The notes under the pieces: generated by a model
The model's input: the letters and a program-made list of their open reading frames with translations, nothing else
Told to the model about the DNA's origin: nothing
Databases searched by the model: none
Shown here: positions 13,701-25,040 of the stretch, one piece after another
How the letters are laid out: each line of letters starts with the position of its first letter
How positions within the stretch are numbered: the stretch's first letter is position 1
Origin: Rosellinia necatrix
Taxonomy: Eukaryota > Ascomycota > Sordariomycetes > Xylariales > Xylariaceae
Assembly (NCBI GenBank): GCA_021209875.1
Contig: JAGYVD010000010.1
Coordinates: forward strand, 2,232,001-2,296,000
Direction of reading: 5' to 3'
DNA: 64,000 nucleotides
Program-made: the position numbers and the translations under genes

Positions 13701-14925
13701 GTGGCACTCTGGGGAATACACATCTCGATGCTTGTTCAAACCGGCCATCACACATGTATCTGGCCTATCTAGGTGCAGACAAACATACATATATAAATAT
13801 ACAACGCTACGTGGTAGGTGAGCTAAATATAGAAGTTGGGGGTGTCCGACGTGAACTGCTTATACACGTACAAGTACATACCAGAATGCACCGAGACACA
13901 AGATGGGCGGTGTTCCAATGATCGCCTCGTCAGCAGAGCCTTGTGTCCTCATTGTATCGTAGGGCCACACGTATGTATGCATGTATGTAGGTATGTAGGT
14001 AGGTCGGCAGTCGGGTCGTGAGGCTCAATCTCCATAGTCATCCCACTGATGGATAGATGAATCGAATCATCGTTCATCGCTTAGCTGTTGCACATTTGTT
14101 GCAGTGAGGATGGTTTGGGAACTGACAGATGGTGGAGGAGCGGCACTAGACTAATCGGGCTAACGAGAGCCGAGAACGGGAGGATCGACAAGGGTGTGAG
14201 GTGGGGCTCGAGCAAGAAATCGTAGCACCCAAGAGCTTGGTCCGGATTAGCGAATAAGAACCCCGGTCGTCGAGCCTGGCGCCCCGATCCGGGCGGTGAT
14301 TGGCGAATTTGTGCTCATGGCCCCTCCCGCGCAAGACCAATCCTGCCAATCCCGTCGCAGGAGACCATGCTGCCGAGAGCGAAGCGCCCATTTATGTGGC
14401 TCCTTGGCTCCCTGCGCTCACTTGTGGGCGATAGCTCGGCGCTTATAGTCGTCCCTAACCTCGTCGTCGTCCGCTCTTATTGGCCTGCCTCCAACATATC
14501 ACCACCCCAGAACCTGTGATTAACCTGCAGCCGTGCTTGGGGTTGTGTCGGTCGGCACCCGCCATTTCTTAAAATGGGTGACCCCCAAAGCTGAGCGGTC
14601 GACCGGCTTCGACCTTGACTTTGTAAACGTCAAATTCACTCGTTGTCAATCTACGACCGACTCACTGTTGTCGACGACAGCGTTGGAATCGCTAGTGAAC
14701 CGATGTGAACGAGTCAAGCGATCGGTGGATGTTCATGAAATAGACGTCCCTGAAGTCGTCCAAGGACAGACGTCCCAGGCCCGACCGAGTAGTTGGTAAG
14801 GGCAGTGCAGAAGAGAAGAGAAGAGCAGAGCATCGCGAGGCTCCCCCCGCGAAACTCGCCATCGCCTTCGAACAGTTCAATATTCCGAGGCGAAACATAC
14901 TACACATACCACGCAATTCCCCATC

Positions 14926-15880
14926 ATGGCGTATAGACTACTGAAAAGAAAATGGCCCTCCACGGCTGCCATGTGGATCATGATGCTCGTCGAGCTTGCG
15001 TTGACCGTCACACTACTGGTTCTCACCGCGCTCGCACAACCGGATACATACCGGACGGAGCTATGGACAGCCGGCTACCAATTGGGCTTCAACTCAAGTC
15101 CCAACTACAGGACATTTGAACAGGCAAATGGAAAACCAAAATCCCCCATTCCCTTCGTATGGTCAAGCACGTAAGTTGCGTGATGCGCATGCATGCCATT
15201 TCTCGTTGAGGCCAGGCCGGGCGCTGACTTCACCGGGCTTAGATTGACTGATTACAATGTCGCCATCGCCATCATCAGCCTCTTCTTCCTCATCACGAAA
15301 TTGATCGCGTTCATCATGGACTTTTGGCTACCCATCATAGTCCTGCCCATCAATATCGCGTTCGTGGGTCTATACGCTGCCAGCCTAGGCGGACAGGCTG
15401 GCCCGGACTACCTGGATCCTAGCCGCCCAAGTCGTGTGGCGTGGTATATCGCGAAGCCGTGCAGCGTCGCCGCGAGCCATAAGATCCAAGGGTTCTGCAC
15501 CAGCGCGAAAGGCACCTTCGCCGCGTTTTCACTTATGTTGTAAGTTTTCCTTCTATCCGGACCTCCGGGGTCGGACCCCATCTCTTTTTTTTTTTTTTTT
15601 TTTTTTCCTTCTAACGATGCGTGAATCTAGTGTGGTGACCCTTGTCAACCTCGGCCTCACCATCTGGGCTATGCTGCCTAACGAGCGCGACAAGCGGGAC
15701 TGGGACTCGGACGATGAGGATGATGAGCCACTCGGCGCTGGCGCCGGCTCTAATAGAAAGGGCTCGGCCTGGGAGATGCAGTCAATGCCAACGACACCGC
15801 GGACGGGCCTCATGCCCTATACCCCGCGAACGACGGCATTTAATACATTAGACAAGAAGAACCCCGCGCGCTACCAGTAG
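14926..15880 (+). CDS. four-transmembrane protein, MARVEL-like topology
   Basis: Three exons: 14926-15170, 15243-15539 and 15631-15880, giving 263 residues. Both introns are GTAAG...AG, and joins keep frame through hydrophobic segments. Four membrane helices are visible: about residues 15-40, 85-108, 110-132 and a last one spanning the exon 2/3 junction. The cytosolic tail is acidic (DSDDEDDE) and then contains TPRTG and TPRTT, possible proline-directed phosphosites. Topology and length fit the fungal MARVEL-like membrane proteins, thought to act at the cell periphery; the specific function is unknown. The second intron contains a run of about 23 T. It is convergent with the GH79 gene downstream. 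Confidence 0.8.
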
Positions 15881-16527
15881 TGTGGCCGAAATATGGAGAG
15901 AAGAGTACAGGGACAAGACTCGAATACGAAGTAGCCCCAACGGAATGGATGAATTATAAAGATGATGAAAACATATTGGATACCCCAGACATCCGTCTAA
16001 TTGATGATGAAAACGATAACAGCTGGCTTTTGATTCTTGGACTGCGTGATCTTTGTTTTGGATTTGTACAAATATCCTCTGGGGATTTTAGGTCGGAGTT
16101 TTTGGCGCACATCGCATATTTTCTATGTGTACCTCTATACTATTCCACTTCTCAAAAGTCGCAAATGTCACTTCTCGCTATGGCTCTGTCGGGAGATAGT
16201 AAAGCGTATGCATCCCTGCCATCAAACTGTATTCAGGATGATGGATTTATGACCTACATTGTACATGAAAACATGCCCCGTTTTCACCAGTGCATACTTC
16301 TTATACACACGCGCTAACTATATGTCACGGAGCAGCTTGCAGATATACTGACATAATTGTTTCAAGGATTGACGGTTCCGTTTTCCCTTCACTCTGTAAT
16401 AACATAGTTATTGGGAATCGATCTTTCTTTCTTCGTTTTTGGATTCTAAAGCTAGATACACGTAAGCGTTAGTTATATCCTCATCCCCCCGCTTCCCCCC
16501 TTTTTTTTTCTTTTCCCCCAACGACCC
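15881..16527. other. convergent intergenic region
   Basis: Region between the tail-to-tail membrane-protein and GH79 genes, probably both 3' UTRs. An open frame at 15880-16317 directly follows the stop codon and has no recognisable motifs. Confidence 0.6.
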
Positions 16528-18426
16528 TCAAACGGCGGTGAAGTCAAGCACGACGGCCTGCGAGTCCGGGACGGCGACCTCGACGGAGCCGTTGCGGACG
16601 ACGACCCTCTCGCCGACGGTGACGTTGCGCAGGCGGACGGGGCGGCCCTGGTCGAGCTCGAGGTTGTAGCTGAGCCCGTCCCAGGCGATGCCGGTGGTGG
16701 CGTCGCTGCCGTTGGCGTAGAGGCGGCGCACGAGGGCCTCGCGGCCGTCGGGGAAGCCGGCGACGCCGAAGCCGTAGCTGCGCACGGGGCGCGGCGCCGG
16801 GTTGGGCGGCGCCCCGGGCACGCCGCCCAGCGTGTAGTTGTACGCGCGCATGTTGACGACCATGATGCGCGCGAGCGCGCCGTCAACGTAGGCCGCGTAC
16901 GCGGCGTCGCGGACGCCGACCTCCGTCTCCGTCTCCGTCTCCGTATCGTTATTCCCCCCACCACCACCACCGCCGCCGTCGTCGTCGGTGCTGACGTGTT
17001 CGAGCTGCAGGTGCGCGACGCGCACGGGCTCGACGCGCAGGTTGCCCAGGAACGCGGCGACGGCCACGTTGCCGTAGTACGGCGGCTTGGTGGCGGCGGG
17101 GCCGAGCGGCGTGTCGACGGGCTGCCAGCTCGCGTACCGGTAGTCGGTGCCCATGTGCATGTGCACGCGGCCGACGCCGGCGCTCGCGCAGTACAGGTTG
17201 AAGTCGACGCCCCAGAGCGCCGCCCCGAACGAGTCCGACAGGCCCGGCTTGCCCTGGTTGTACAGCGAGTTCGTCTCCCCCATGATCTGCACCAGCCCCG
17301 GCGGCGCCACGGCCGCGATCGCCGCGAACTCGGACACGTGCGCGTCCACGCTCGCCCGCGTCCGCGTGTGGTTCAGCAGTGTGCCCTGCAGAGTCACGCC
17401 TGGTGACGTCGCGCCGGAGATGTAGCTGTAACGCGCGTAATGAAAAAAAAAATTGGGTTAGTGGATGAAATTTCTTGGGGTGGATGTTTTTGGTCGGTCT
17501 GGGGAGGGCGAAAAAACAAAAAAAAAAAACTCACTTATGCGCCGAGAAGTACCGCACGGTCCCGTCGGTGTTCAGGCCCTCGGCCCACGCGGTGGCCGCC
17601 GTGAGGTGGTTCGAGAGGCCCGCGAACGACGGCGCGAGGTAGCCGTACGTGTCGTTGCCGAGCATGTCGGGGCAGGCGCGGGCGAGGACGCCACGGATGG
17701 CCCGTGTGCCGGCGAGCCACTCGGCGACGTAGTCGGACTCGTTGTAGGCCGGTGGCCGCACGGGTCCCTGGGCGCTCGTCGCGAACAGGTCCGGCTCGTT
17801 GCCGTACTCCCACCAGTGCAGGCGGCCGCCGCCGAGGGCCCGGCACGCGAGCGCCGCCGTCGCCAGCAGCGTCTCCCACTGCCGGTCGTCGTGGTTCCCG
17901 CCCATGTTGAAGCCGTGCGTGAATCGCACGTTCGGCCACGTCCCGTACGACTCGAAGAAGGCCGGCCCGATCTCGATCGTCGTCGGGTAGTCCGGCGACC
18001 GCGTCGCGTTGACTGTCCCGTTCAGCGCCACCGCCAGGTCCGGGTTGTAGATGGCGTAGTCCTGCGTGTTCCCCCCCACGCGTATGTACGGCTTCGTGCC
18101 AGTGAGGTAGCCCAGGTTGTTGAGCAGGTTGTTGGAGAATTTGTTCGGGTGGGATGCATTTCCTGTTTCCCGTTGTGTGTGAGTGGTAAGGGGCCCATGA
18201 CACACGACACGATGGCCGGCGGGAGGAGTCGATTGACAAACTTGCCTGCAAAGTCGGGGAAGGATGCGAACTCGATCGAGAAACTCACAAACCCGTCGAG
18301 GGGTTGGCCGGTGAGGATGTCGGCGGCAATGGAGGACGACGACGACGAGGCCGACGATGATACGTTCGAGACGATCTTCGCCGTCGCCGCGCCAGACAGC
18401 GCCAATAGGTACAAAAGCCCGGTCAT
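16528..18426 (-). CDS. secreted GH79 family glycosidase (beta-glucuronidase-like)
   Basis: Three exons: 18426-18246, 18162-17535 and 17425-16528, giving 568 residues. Intron 1 (18163-18245) must be a GC-AG intron: the donor reads CAG|GCAAGT, and only this join gives the family-like run FAGNASHPNKF. Intron 2 (17426-17534) is GTGAGT...ACAG and restores HNYISG. The N-terminus is a signal peptide (residues 1-16) and a serine run. The GH79 fold is indicated by IRVGGNTQDYA, an acid/base Glu183 in YGNEPD and a nucleophile Glu320 in GETNSLY, with a beta-sandwich C-terminal domain. Several N-glycosylation sequons occur. Residues around 425 form a Gly tract followed by a TETETETE run. The family removes glucuronic or 4-O-methylglucuronic acid from glycans such as arabinogalactan. 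Very GC-rich. Confidence 0.9.
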
Positions 18427-18967
18427 GATATGAGCGAATTTAGCCTACTATCTATGACATGAATTTGCGATTCAAGTTCACGGGCAATTGAACCATCACC
18501 TAGATCGACATTTTTGTTCCTGGCGAGGGGGTGCGGATGAAGTCACCATTCTCCTCAACACGAGGCGCTAAGAATGGCAGGATGGTAGGATGGCGGGATG
18601 GCAGGATGGCGGCGGGGAGGGCCCTCGGTCGGCCATAAACTGAAATGCAGACTAACTACCGGTAACTACAGACTACCCGAATCGACGCTGCCCCGGCGTT
18701 CATCTTCTCCATGCATGCGTTGCAGATGCGCGCCATTGGCCGTGGCTGTACGTGAGTTCCCTCCTGCCCTCTTTTCCCGGCCGTGGAGACGGATGATGGC
18801 TGCAAGGGGCGGGTTTTAGATAGAGTCATTAGGATCGCATTGCAGTGACCCGGGTTGGCCTATTCAGGTAGGTAACATCACGTCCTTACGTGCTTGCGTC
18901 CTTGCTGCTGACGGCGTGTGAGGAGGATACGGTAAGATGCGGGGGAAAGCCGACTAGCATGCAGGTA

Positions 18968-19006
18968 GTACTATAGACAGGTACTATAGACAGGTACCAT
19001 AGACAG
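18968..19006. repeat. 13-bp tandem repeat, three copies
   Basis: Three abutting copies of GTACTATAGACAG; the third has one T-to-C change. Confidence 0.85.
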
Positions 19007-19375
19007 GTCAACCGAGCATGCTGCGTCGTTGATCTGCATGACGATCTCCCGGCGTTCTCTATCCAACATATGTAGGTGCCCGACTTTATAGTGAAGACTC
19101 GGCACTGGCTCGGATAGGCATTCTGTATAAATCGAGGTCGAATTCCACCCGACAGCCTAGAACCTGCATCCCGTTGCATCCAGTTCTTAGAACCGAGGAT
19201 TTGTAGTGTCACATGGATAGCCCTTCCAGGGCTAATAATGTATTTTAACTAGAAAGCACGACAATGTTTGATATGCGACAGGAATACGACAGCGATAACT
19301 TATGCTTTTTGCTTATCTCTTTCGGCCTCCACTGGTCAGCCTGAACTTCTCGTGCTCACGCGTCCTTGGTTGCAT

Positions 19376-19460
19376 GGTAGTTACTTAAGTAACTTACTCA
19401 CAATTTTGGATCTTCAAGTATTTACTTAACTATAAGTACTTAACTACTTAAGTAACTACC
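19376..19460. repeat. palindromic inverted-repeat block
   Basis: A perfect 16-bp inverted repeat (GGTAGTTACTTAAGTA at 19376-19391, its complement at 19445-19460) encloses 53 bp of further TACTTAA motifs, and partial copies continue to about 19500. Could be a small MITE or a cruciform-prone element. Confidence 0.6.
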
Positions 19461-20034
19461 AAGGTAGTTATACTTAACTATCTATCTACTTTGGTAGTTG
19501 GGTTTTCACTTCAGCTAGGTAGGATTAAGTAGTGTGTACTCGTTCGTCTCCAAATTGTACGAGACAAGGGATACTGTACATACATACATAGATGATCTGA
19601 CATCCTTGCTGACAGAATGCTCCAGTCGATTGACGAGCCGTTTGAACCCTGTTTTCGGGCTCTGCCATTCATTTGGTGGTTGCTGATGCGCCTCTTGAAA
19701 GGCGCTAGGGCAAGCTTTCCATATGAACTGCAAACCGCTAGGTTAGGTTAGGCACTTCTTAGCGATGCGGGGAGGCTTTTATAGTGGCTTTTATAGTGGG
19801 TTTTACAGTGGACTAAAGCCCGAAGGCCTCTCTTTACGGTATGAGTAGCCGACCTGTCACCGATGTCGTCAATGGTTTTCTACGGCAGAGATGATTTCGA
19901 CCCGAAACGTCATTCATATCGATTGCTTACCGAGGATAATATTTTTGCGTTATTAAGGCTTTCATTCCCTCGGGTTGATCTGGTCTCAAATAATTCGACC
20001 GTCAGTAATACGAATAACATTGTAGATTCTCACC

Positions 20035-21718
20035 ATGGCGTTGCTGCACTCTCTACGACAGAGCGCCGTGTCTTCTACCCGGTTTGCTATTAGGTCACAG
20101 TTCCGGAAACCCAGTCTTCCGTTGGTAGCGTCGAGATTAGCTTCCACGATATCTCCGAAGGTGAGTTTTCCCCAAGGCCCAAGCGTCCTGCCTCGATATA
20201 CAAGAGGGTGTTAGTGTTGACCAGACAATTTCGTGGTTTTAGCTCGATGATCCATCGTTGTTCAAGACGGATGTCTGCTACGTGAATGGCGAATGGGTGA
20301 AGGCCGCCTCGGGCAAGACCTTCGAGGTCCACGACCCCGCGACGGGGGAGCTTGTCGGGACTTGTCCCGACTTTGACGCAAACGACACTGAAAAGGCTAT
20401 TGTAGCGGCTGCCGAGGCATTCAAGTCCTTCCGTACTAAGACTGGCCGTGAGCGGTCGAAATTGCTACGAAAGTGGTATGACCTGGTCATGGAAAATGCG
20501 GACGACTTAGCAAAGTTAATTACTCTGGAGAATGGAAAACCATTCGCAGATGCGAAGGGCGAGGTAAACTATGCCGCGCAGTTCTTCGAATGGTTCAGCG
20601 AAGAGGCCCCGCGGATATACGGCGATACGATACCAGCGAGCGTGCCCGGTAACAGGGTGTTGACGCTGAAGCAGCCGGTGGGCGTTTGCGGATTGATCAC
20701 ACCGTGGAACTTTCCCGCCGCCATGATCACAAGGAAGATCGGCCCTGCCCTCGCCGCAGGCTGTCCGACGGTATGCAAGGCTCCGGGGGAGACGCCATTC
20801 ACATCGCTTGCATTGGCGGAGCTTGCTCACCGGGCTGGGATACCAAGGGGTATCGTAAACGTCGTGACTGCGCATAAAAATACCGCAGAGGTTGGCGAGC
20901 TTCTAACAACGCATCCTACCGTCCAAAAGGTTTCTTTCACCGGCTCTACGGGCGTCGGTAAACTTCTGATGAAGCAGGCTTCGTCAACCCTGAAGGTCCT
21001 GTCTATGGAGCTGGGAGGAAATGCGCCGTTCATCGTATTCGACGATGCCGACGTCGATGCCGCAGTTGCTGGTGCTATCGCATCCAAGTTCCGTTCGTCC
21101 GGTCAGACATGCGTCTGCGCAAACCGCATTTACGTGCAAAAAGGCATTTACGACGAGTTCGCCCAGAAGTTTGCCGAGAAAGTCAAAGGCTTCAAGGTCG
21201 GCCACGGCTTCGACGAGGGCATCACGCATGGGCCCTTGATCCACGACCGAGCCGTTTCCAAAGCCGACGCTCATGTGAGAGATGCCGAGGAGAAGGGCGG
21301 GAAGGTCGTCGTGGGCGGCCAGAAGATTCCGGAGCTCGGGCCGAATTTCTACCAGCCTACGGTGATCACGGGCATGACGAAAGACATGGCTGTCGCCTGC
21401 GAAGAGACGTTCGGCCCGGTTGCCGGCCTTTTCGCTTTCGAGACCGAGCAGGAAGTTGTAGAGCTAGCAAATGCCGCCGAGGTTGGGCTGGCCGGCTACT
21501 TCTTCTCAAGGGATCTGGAGAGGATACACCGGGTAGCTGAAACGCTCGAAGTTGGTATGGTAGGCGTGAATACAGGTCTGATCTCCGACGCGGCCTCGCC
21601 GTTTGGAGGCGTCAAGCAGTCCGGATTTGGTAGAGAGGGATCTCGATATGGCATTGAGGAATACCAGCATATCAAGACGATCACATATGGTGGCATGGGC
21701 AAGCCGTTGCAGAGCTAG
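20035..21718 (+). CDS. UGA2: succinate-semialdehyde dehydrogenase, mitochondrial
   Basis: Two exons: 20035-20160 and 20243-21718, giving 533 residues. Exon 1 encodes an Arg/Ser-rich, acid-free presequence (MALLHSLRQS...) typical of mitochondrial import; the intron is GTGAGT...TTTTAG, phase 0. The mature part is a full aldehyde dehydrogenase: cofactor-binding ITPWNFPAAM and FTGSTGVGK, catalytic Glu298 in ELGGNAP and nucleophile Cys332 in GQTCVCAN. Cys334 two residues on forms the CxC pair that is redox-active in the SSADH branch. Succinate semialdehyde is oxidised to succinate in the GABA shunt. The best subfamily match by motif is SSADH; a related NAD(P) aldehyde dehydrogenase is a less likely alternative. 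Confidence 0.93.
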
Positions 21719-22114
21719 CAACCTGCCTGCTAAGCCCTGGGTCCTATCTGATCTTTGAGACGATAAGTGATTATAATAGTATTTATACTTATCTAGTGGC
21801 TCTAAGTAGGTATGCCTAGGTAATTTAATGGAATCCCACGTTTCCCCATAAAACCAGCATAAACTAAGTAGGTAGAAGGAGGAAAGAGACGGAGCTTGAA
21901 GTCCGTCTTCAAGCTGGGACCTCCTAATCTAGGACTATGTTTAAGTGATAAGCCCCGCTATAAAGGATATCCACGCCACTTATTGCATACCCCCCCAGAT
22001 CCATCCACAGCCAGAGCCCGTTCCACTGGTCCCAAAGCCCAAAGCTCAAAATTTCGGGCCGGGCGAGCTTGAAACAAGCATCCAATACCACAACCCACAC
22101 ACCAATTGAGCCTC
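21719..22114. other. intergenic, 396 bp
   Basis: SSADH 3' region and promoter of the next gene; includes a short inverted repeat around CAAGCT near 21894-21916. Nothing else seen. Confidence 0.6.
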
Positions 22115-23293
22115 ATGATACGCCACCCAATAAATTCGGCCATCGGCCGCACGACGGCTGACTTCGGCCGAGTCGCCGACGGCATCGCCGCCTCCCTGCG
22201 CGCCTTCTCCACAGCCCAGCGACTCGCCGTGCCACCCCCAGACAACCGCATCAACAGCAGCAGCAGCAGCAGCAGCCCACGGGCGACAACGGGGAGGCAG
22301 CGCGCCGCGGCCGCGATCTCTGACCTCGTGGAGATGAGCAACGGCGGTGGTGGCAGCGGCAGCGGCAACTCACGACCCCCTCCCGGCAAAGACGGGGGTT
22401 ACGGCTTCAGAACACTCGACCTGCGGTCCGACGCCGCCTCCGGCAGCTCCAGCAACATCATCCGCGGGGGCGGCGGCCTCAGCATCATACGCGGCGGCCC
22501 ACCGGGCGGCTTTAGGGCGGGCAGGGGCGGCGGCCCCATCCGCGGAGGCGGGATGATGGGCCGAGGTGGGCGAGGGGGTCGAGGCGGGCGGGGAGGAGGT
22601 AGAGGCGGCGGCGGCATGGGCCCGGGACGTCGTGGTGGCGGTCGGAGGGGCGGCAGGGGCGGCAGGGGTGGCAGGAACGGCGAACAAGACGAGGAGGGGG
22701 CCGAGGGGGAGGGGCGGCCCAAGGTGATGATGGCGGAGGAGGATGCCCCGGACGTGCTCGCCATGCGGGAGGCCAAGGAGATGGGCGCGCTCCACCAGTT
22801 CGACCCCTCGATCTCGAAGGCCGACCTCGTGGGCTGGGGCCCCGCCGTGCCCGCGACCGGGTCGGCCTTCGCGAGGGACGAGACGGTCATCCGCCAGGCG
22901 CGCATCCTCGGCAGCGGCCAGCCGTTCCACCCGCTCTACACCCTGCTCACGGCCGACATGCGGGAGCGGTATGCCGACGGCACCGGCGTCTTCTTCCCCA
23001 ACCAGGAGATGAAGAAACGCGCGGCGGCAGCGCTGGGCCTGGAGGCCTTCCCGCCCGTCCCCGCGGAGACGAAGGACGCCGTCCTCCAGGACGCCCTGCT
23101 CGGCACGTACCGGGGACCCCAATATGCCGACCCGAATAATACGCTCGGCGTCGTGCAGAGCTATGTCAGGAGGGACGCCTCGTGGAATGCGGACGCCGAG
23201 AGGCGCATCGAGGCCAAGATTAAGAGTCTATTACCCGGCGGGAATGCCGGGCCTACGAGGCCCCCCGCTGCTGGAGCGAAGGCAAAGGCTTAG
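22115..23293 (+). CDS. RGG-rich conserved protein with mitochondrial presequence
   Basis: Single exon, 392 residues. The frame extends nine bases upstream, but the first ATG is at 22115. Residues 1-45 form an Arg/Ser/Ala-rich leader with an R-A-F-S-T style processing site, which suggests mitochondrial import. Residues about 105-195 are a long Gly/Arg tract (GGRGGRGGRGG style) typical of RNA-binding RGG domains. The C-terminal 170 residues are more ordinary and include FHPLYTLLTADMRERY and a GVVQSYVRRD helix, which look conserved. I do not recognise a named family. An RNA-binding or mitoribosome-associated role is inference from the leader, the RGG tract and the convergent recycling-factor gene. 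The DNA is extremely GC-rich. Confidence 0.75.
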   Translation: MIRHPINSAIGRTTADFGRVADGIAASLRAFSTAQRLAVPPPDNRINSSSSSSSPRATTGRQRAAAAISDLVEMSNGGGGSGSGNSRPPPGKDGGYGFRTLDLRSDAASGSSSNIIRGGGGLSIIRGGPPGGFRAGRGGGPIRGGGMMGRGGRGGRGGRGGGRGGGGMGPGRRGGGRRGGRGGRGGRNGEQDEEGAEGEGRPKVMMAEEDAPDVLAMREAKEMGALHQFDPSISKADLVGWGPAVPATGSAFARDETVIRQARILGSGQPFHPLYTLLTADMRERYADGTGVFFPNQEMKKRAAAALGLEAFPPVPAETKDAVLQDALLGTYRGPQYADPNNTLGVVQSYVRRDASWNADAERRIEAKIKSLLPGGNAGPTRPPAAGAKAKA

Positions 23294-23619
23294 AGATTAT
23301 GAATGAACTTGTAGACGTGGAACGGAAAAAAAAAAAAAAAACATGAGAGGATCAACGCGTCCATGAGACAGACGATGGCCTTATTTCAGCTCTGGCTCAA
23401 CTGTACCATACGACCATTGTGTAAAACACGAATCTTATATAATGTACATTCATTCATACTAGCATCTGGTATTTTCTTTACGTCACATGTCCCCGGCGCA
23501 AAACACAACGATGCTTATCCAGATCATGCGACGCTACGCGATAAAAAAAAATCTCGGAGAGGGCAAAGAATGGCCTTTCGAGGATGAACATGTCGAGTGT
23601 GAGCCCCTCTCCCCCCTCC
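23294..23619. other. convergent intergenic region
   Basis: Shared 3' region of the RGG protein and recycling-factor genes; contains a run of about 17 A at 23325. No gene. Confidence 0.65.
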
Positions 23620-24636
23620 CTACGACGACTCGGCCGCCTTCACGGCGCTCTTCTCGGCGGCATCGACCTCGGCGAGGGCGGTCTTGATGACCTTCTCGAG
23701 CTCCTTGTCGGCGGTGCGCTTGAGGTCGGGGCCGAGGCGGCCGTCCTTCTTCCAGGCGGCGTGGAGCTTGTCGCGGCGCTGGCGGACGGCGCGGACGCGC
23801 TCGCGCCACTCGTGGGCGAGGGCCTTGGCGCGGCGGGCGAGGTCGGCGGGGGTCTCGGGCTCGATGCGGAGGACGAGCTCGAGCTCGTTGTCCGGGTCGC
23901 GCTGCGGCTGCTGGTTGAAGTCCGGGCTGGCCTGGACGGCGCTCATGATGGGCTTGACGTACGCCGCCTCGTGCGCCAGCAGCGACACCGCCCGCCCCCC
24001 GCGCGGCACCACCTGCGCCAGCTCCCGCAGCGCGTACCCCTCCCCCGTCCGCCGGTCCACCGTCACCCGCAGCGACCCCACCACGTCCGGGTCGAACCGC
24101 CCCCCCGCGTGCATCGTCCGGAACGCCGCGCGGAAGTGCTCCGCGTGCCGCGACAGCCGCGAGTCCACGTCCGCGAAGTCCAACGGCTCCTCCGGGGTCG
24201 GCTGCGGGTGCTTCGGCCCGTCTTCGGCTTCCGCTGCGCCGTTGTTGCCGCTGCTGCTGCTGCTGCTGCTACTGCTACTGCTACTGCTTTCGGCAGACTT
24301 CCCTCGCTTGCCGCCCGCTTGGGTCTCTTCCTTCTTGTTCTTCTTACGGGCGACAGAGGAGGCGTGGAAGGCTCGTGCGCCGTACGAAGCCTCCGGGAAT
24401 GGCCTAGGCGTCGTGGACGAGAGGGATGGTCGTTGGAGGGGTTGGTTTGTCGGTTGGGTGCCGTACGGAGCGCCAGCCCTCGTGGTGGTTGTGATGCTAC
24501 CACACCCTACATTGTGGCTGCTGTTTTGTGCGTTAACGGGGGAGCGTGAGGGGCCAATTAAGTAAACCTACATTCTATCCGCCCCGGATCGTGCCAATCT
24601 CTGCCGGGACAACACCCGGGCTGCTGCGTTGCTCAT
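23620..24636 (-). CDS. RRF1: mitochondrial ribosome recycling factor
   Basis: Two exons: 24636-24572 and 24520-23620, with a 51-bp intron (GTAGGT...AAACAG), giving 321 residues. Exon 1 is required: the long second frame has no ATG, and the 22-residue first exon supplies a basic presequence (MSNAAARVLSRQRLARSG). A second leader-like stretch RAFHASSVARKKNKK and a serine run of about 12 coded by AGC/AGT (24250-24290) follow. The C-terminal 185 residues match RRF: RLSRHAEHFR, RVTVDRRTGE, then long alternating charged helices (LARRAKALAHEWRERVRAVR) that form the three-helix body. The protein splits post-termination mitoribosomes. Insertions make it longer than bacterial RRF, as is usual in fungi. 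Confidence 0.85.
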
Positions 24637-24945
24637 TTTTGTGCTGTTGTATCTCGAGCTTTAACGTAGGAGGAGTACTTGCTTAGAGCTTTCTCCCCTC
24701 GCCGTGGTTGGTACCTACCTACATGCATAACCGATTGCCACGCATGATCTTATCGATAAGATTAGATAACTACCTGTAAGTTGTAAAGAGACAAAAGACG
24801 TTCGGATAAAAGCAGTTGCTTATCCGTCTATCCATAAATGTCAGTTAATAAACACCACGTAAAGCATTAGCCTCCTCTCCCAAGTCAAATCTCGAGAGAT
24901 AAATGAGTGGATCGGCTGATCCTTGGGAGAAAAAGACCAAAAAGT
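24637..24945. other. intergenic, 309 bp
   Basis: Promoter side of the recycling-factor gene and 3' flank of the tRNA. Nothing else seen. Confidence 0.6.
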
Positions 24946-25040
24946 TGTTCCCGCCCGGGATTGAACCGGGGATCTTCTGTGATCTTCAAGGTGAAGTACC
25001 TCTTGTAAGACAGACGCCCTAACCACTAGGCCACGAAAAC
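24946..25040 (-). tRNA. tRNA-Val (anticodon UAC) with a 22-nt intron
   Basis: A full cloverleaf can be drawn: acceptor GTTTTCG paired with CGGGAAC (two G-U), D stem GCCT/GGGC, anticodon stem TCTGT/ACAGA, anticodon TAC after C32-T33, T arm CCCGG-TTCAATC-CCGGG, discriminator A. A 22-nt insertion lies exactly after position 37, the standard site of nuclear tRNA introns, and removing it leaves 73 nt. A-box (TGGCCTAGTGG) and B-box (GGTTCAATCC) promoters are present, and a T5 run follows the 3' end. Confidence 0.93.

Larger units (their letters stand above)
7517..14925. other. gene-poor intergenic block, 7.4 kb
   Basis: No conserved gene recognised. The first kilobase is the HHK upstream region and carries triplet and GATA microsatellites. 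Around 8290-8430 there are many short AGTAGCAA-like repeats. Between 9.4 and 13.9 kb the sequence is rich in TACGTA, TACATA and GTAGGTA motifs. Short overlapping frames on both strands lack coding signs. About 14.1-14.9 kb is GC-richer and probably holds the promoter and leader of the next gene. Confidence 0.55.
18427..20034. other. intergenic with tandem and inverted repeats
   Basis: Upstream regions of the divergent GH79 and SSADH genes. Contains GGCAGGATGGC-type repeats near 18570-18615, a 13-bp tandem array, a palindromic block at 19376-19460 and a 14-bp TTTTATAGTGG repeat near 19771-19812. No additional gene supported. Confidence 0.6.

Noticed and set aside
15880..16317. 145-codon plus-strand frame after the membrane-protein gene
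   Set aside because: Starts at the stop codon of the gene and has 3'-UTR character; no motif recognised.
17465..18433. 322-codon plus-strand frame opposite the GH79 gene
   Set aside because: Arg/Val-rich antisense shadow of a very GC-rich gene.
23584..24565. Two long plus-strand frames opposite the recycling factor
   Set aside because: Leu/Arg-rich antisense shadows; the minus strand carries the RRF motifs.
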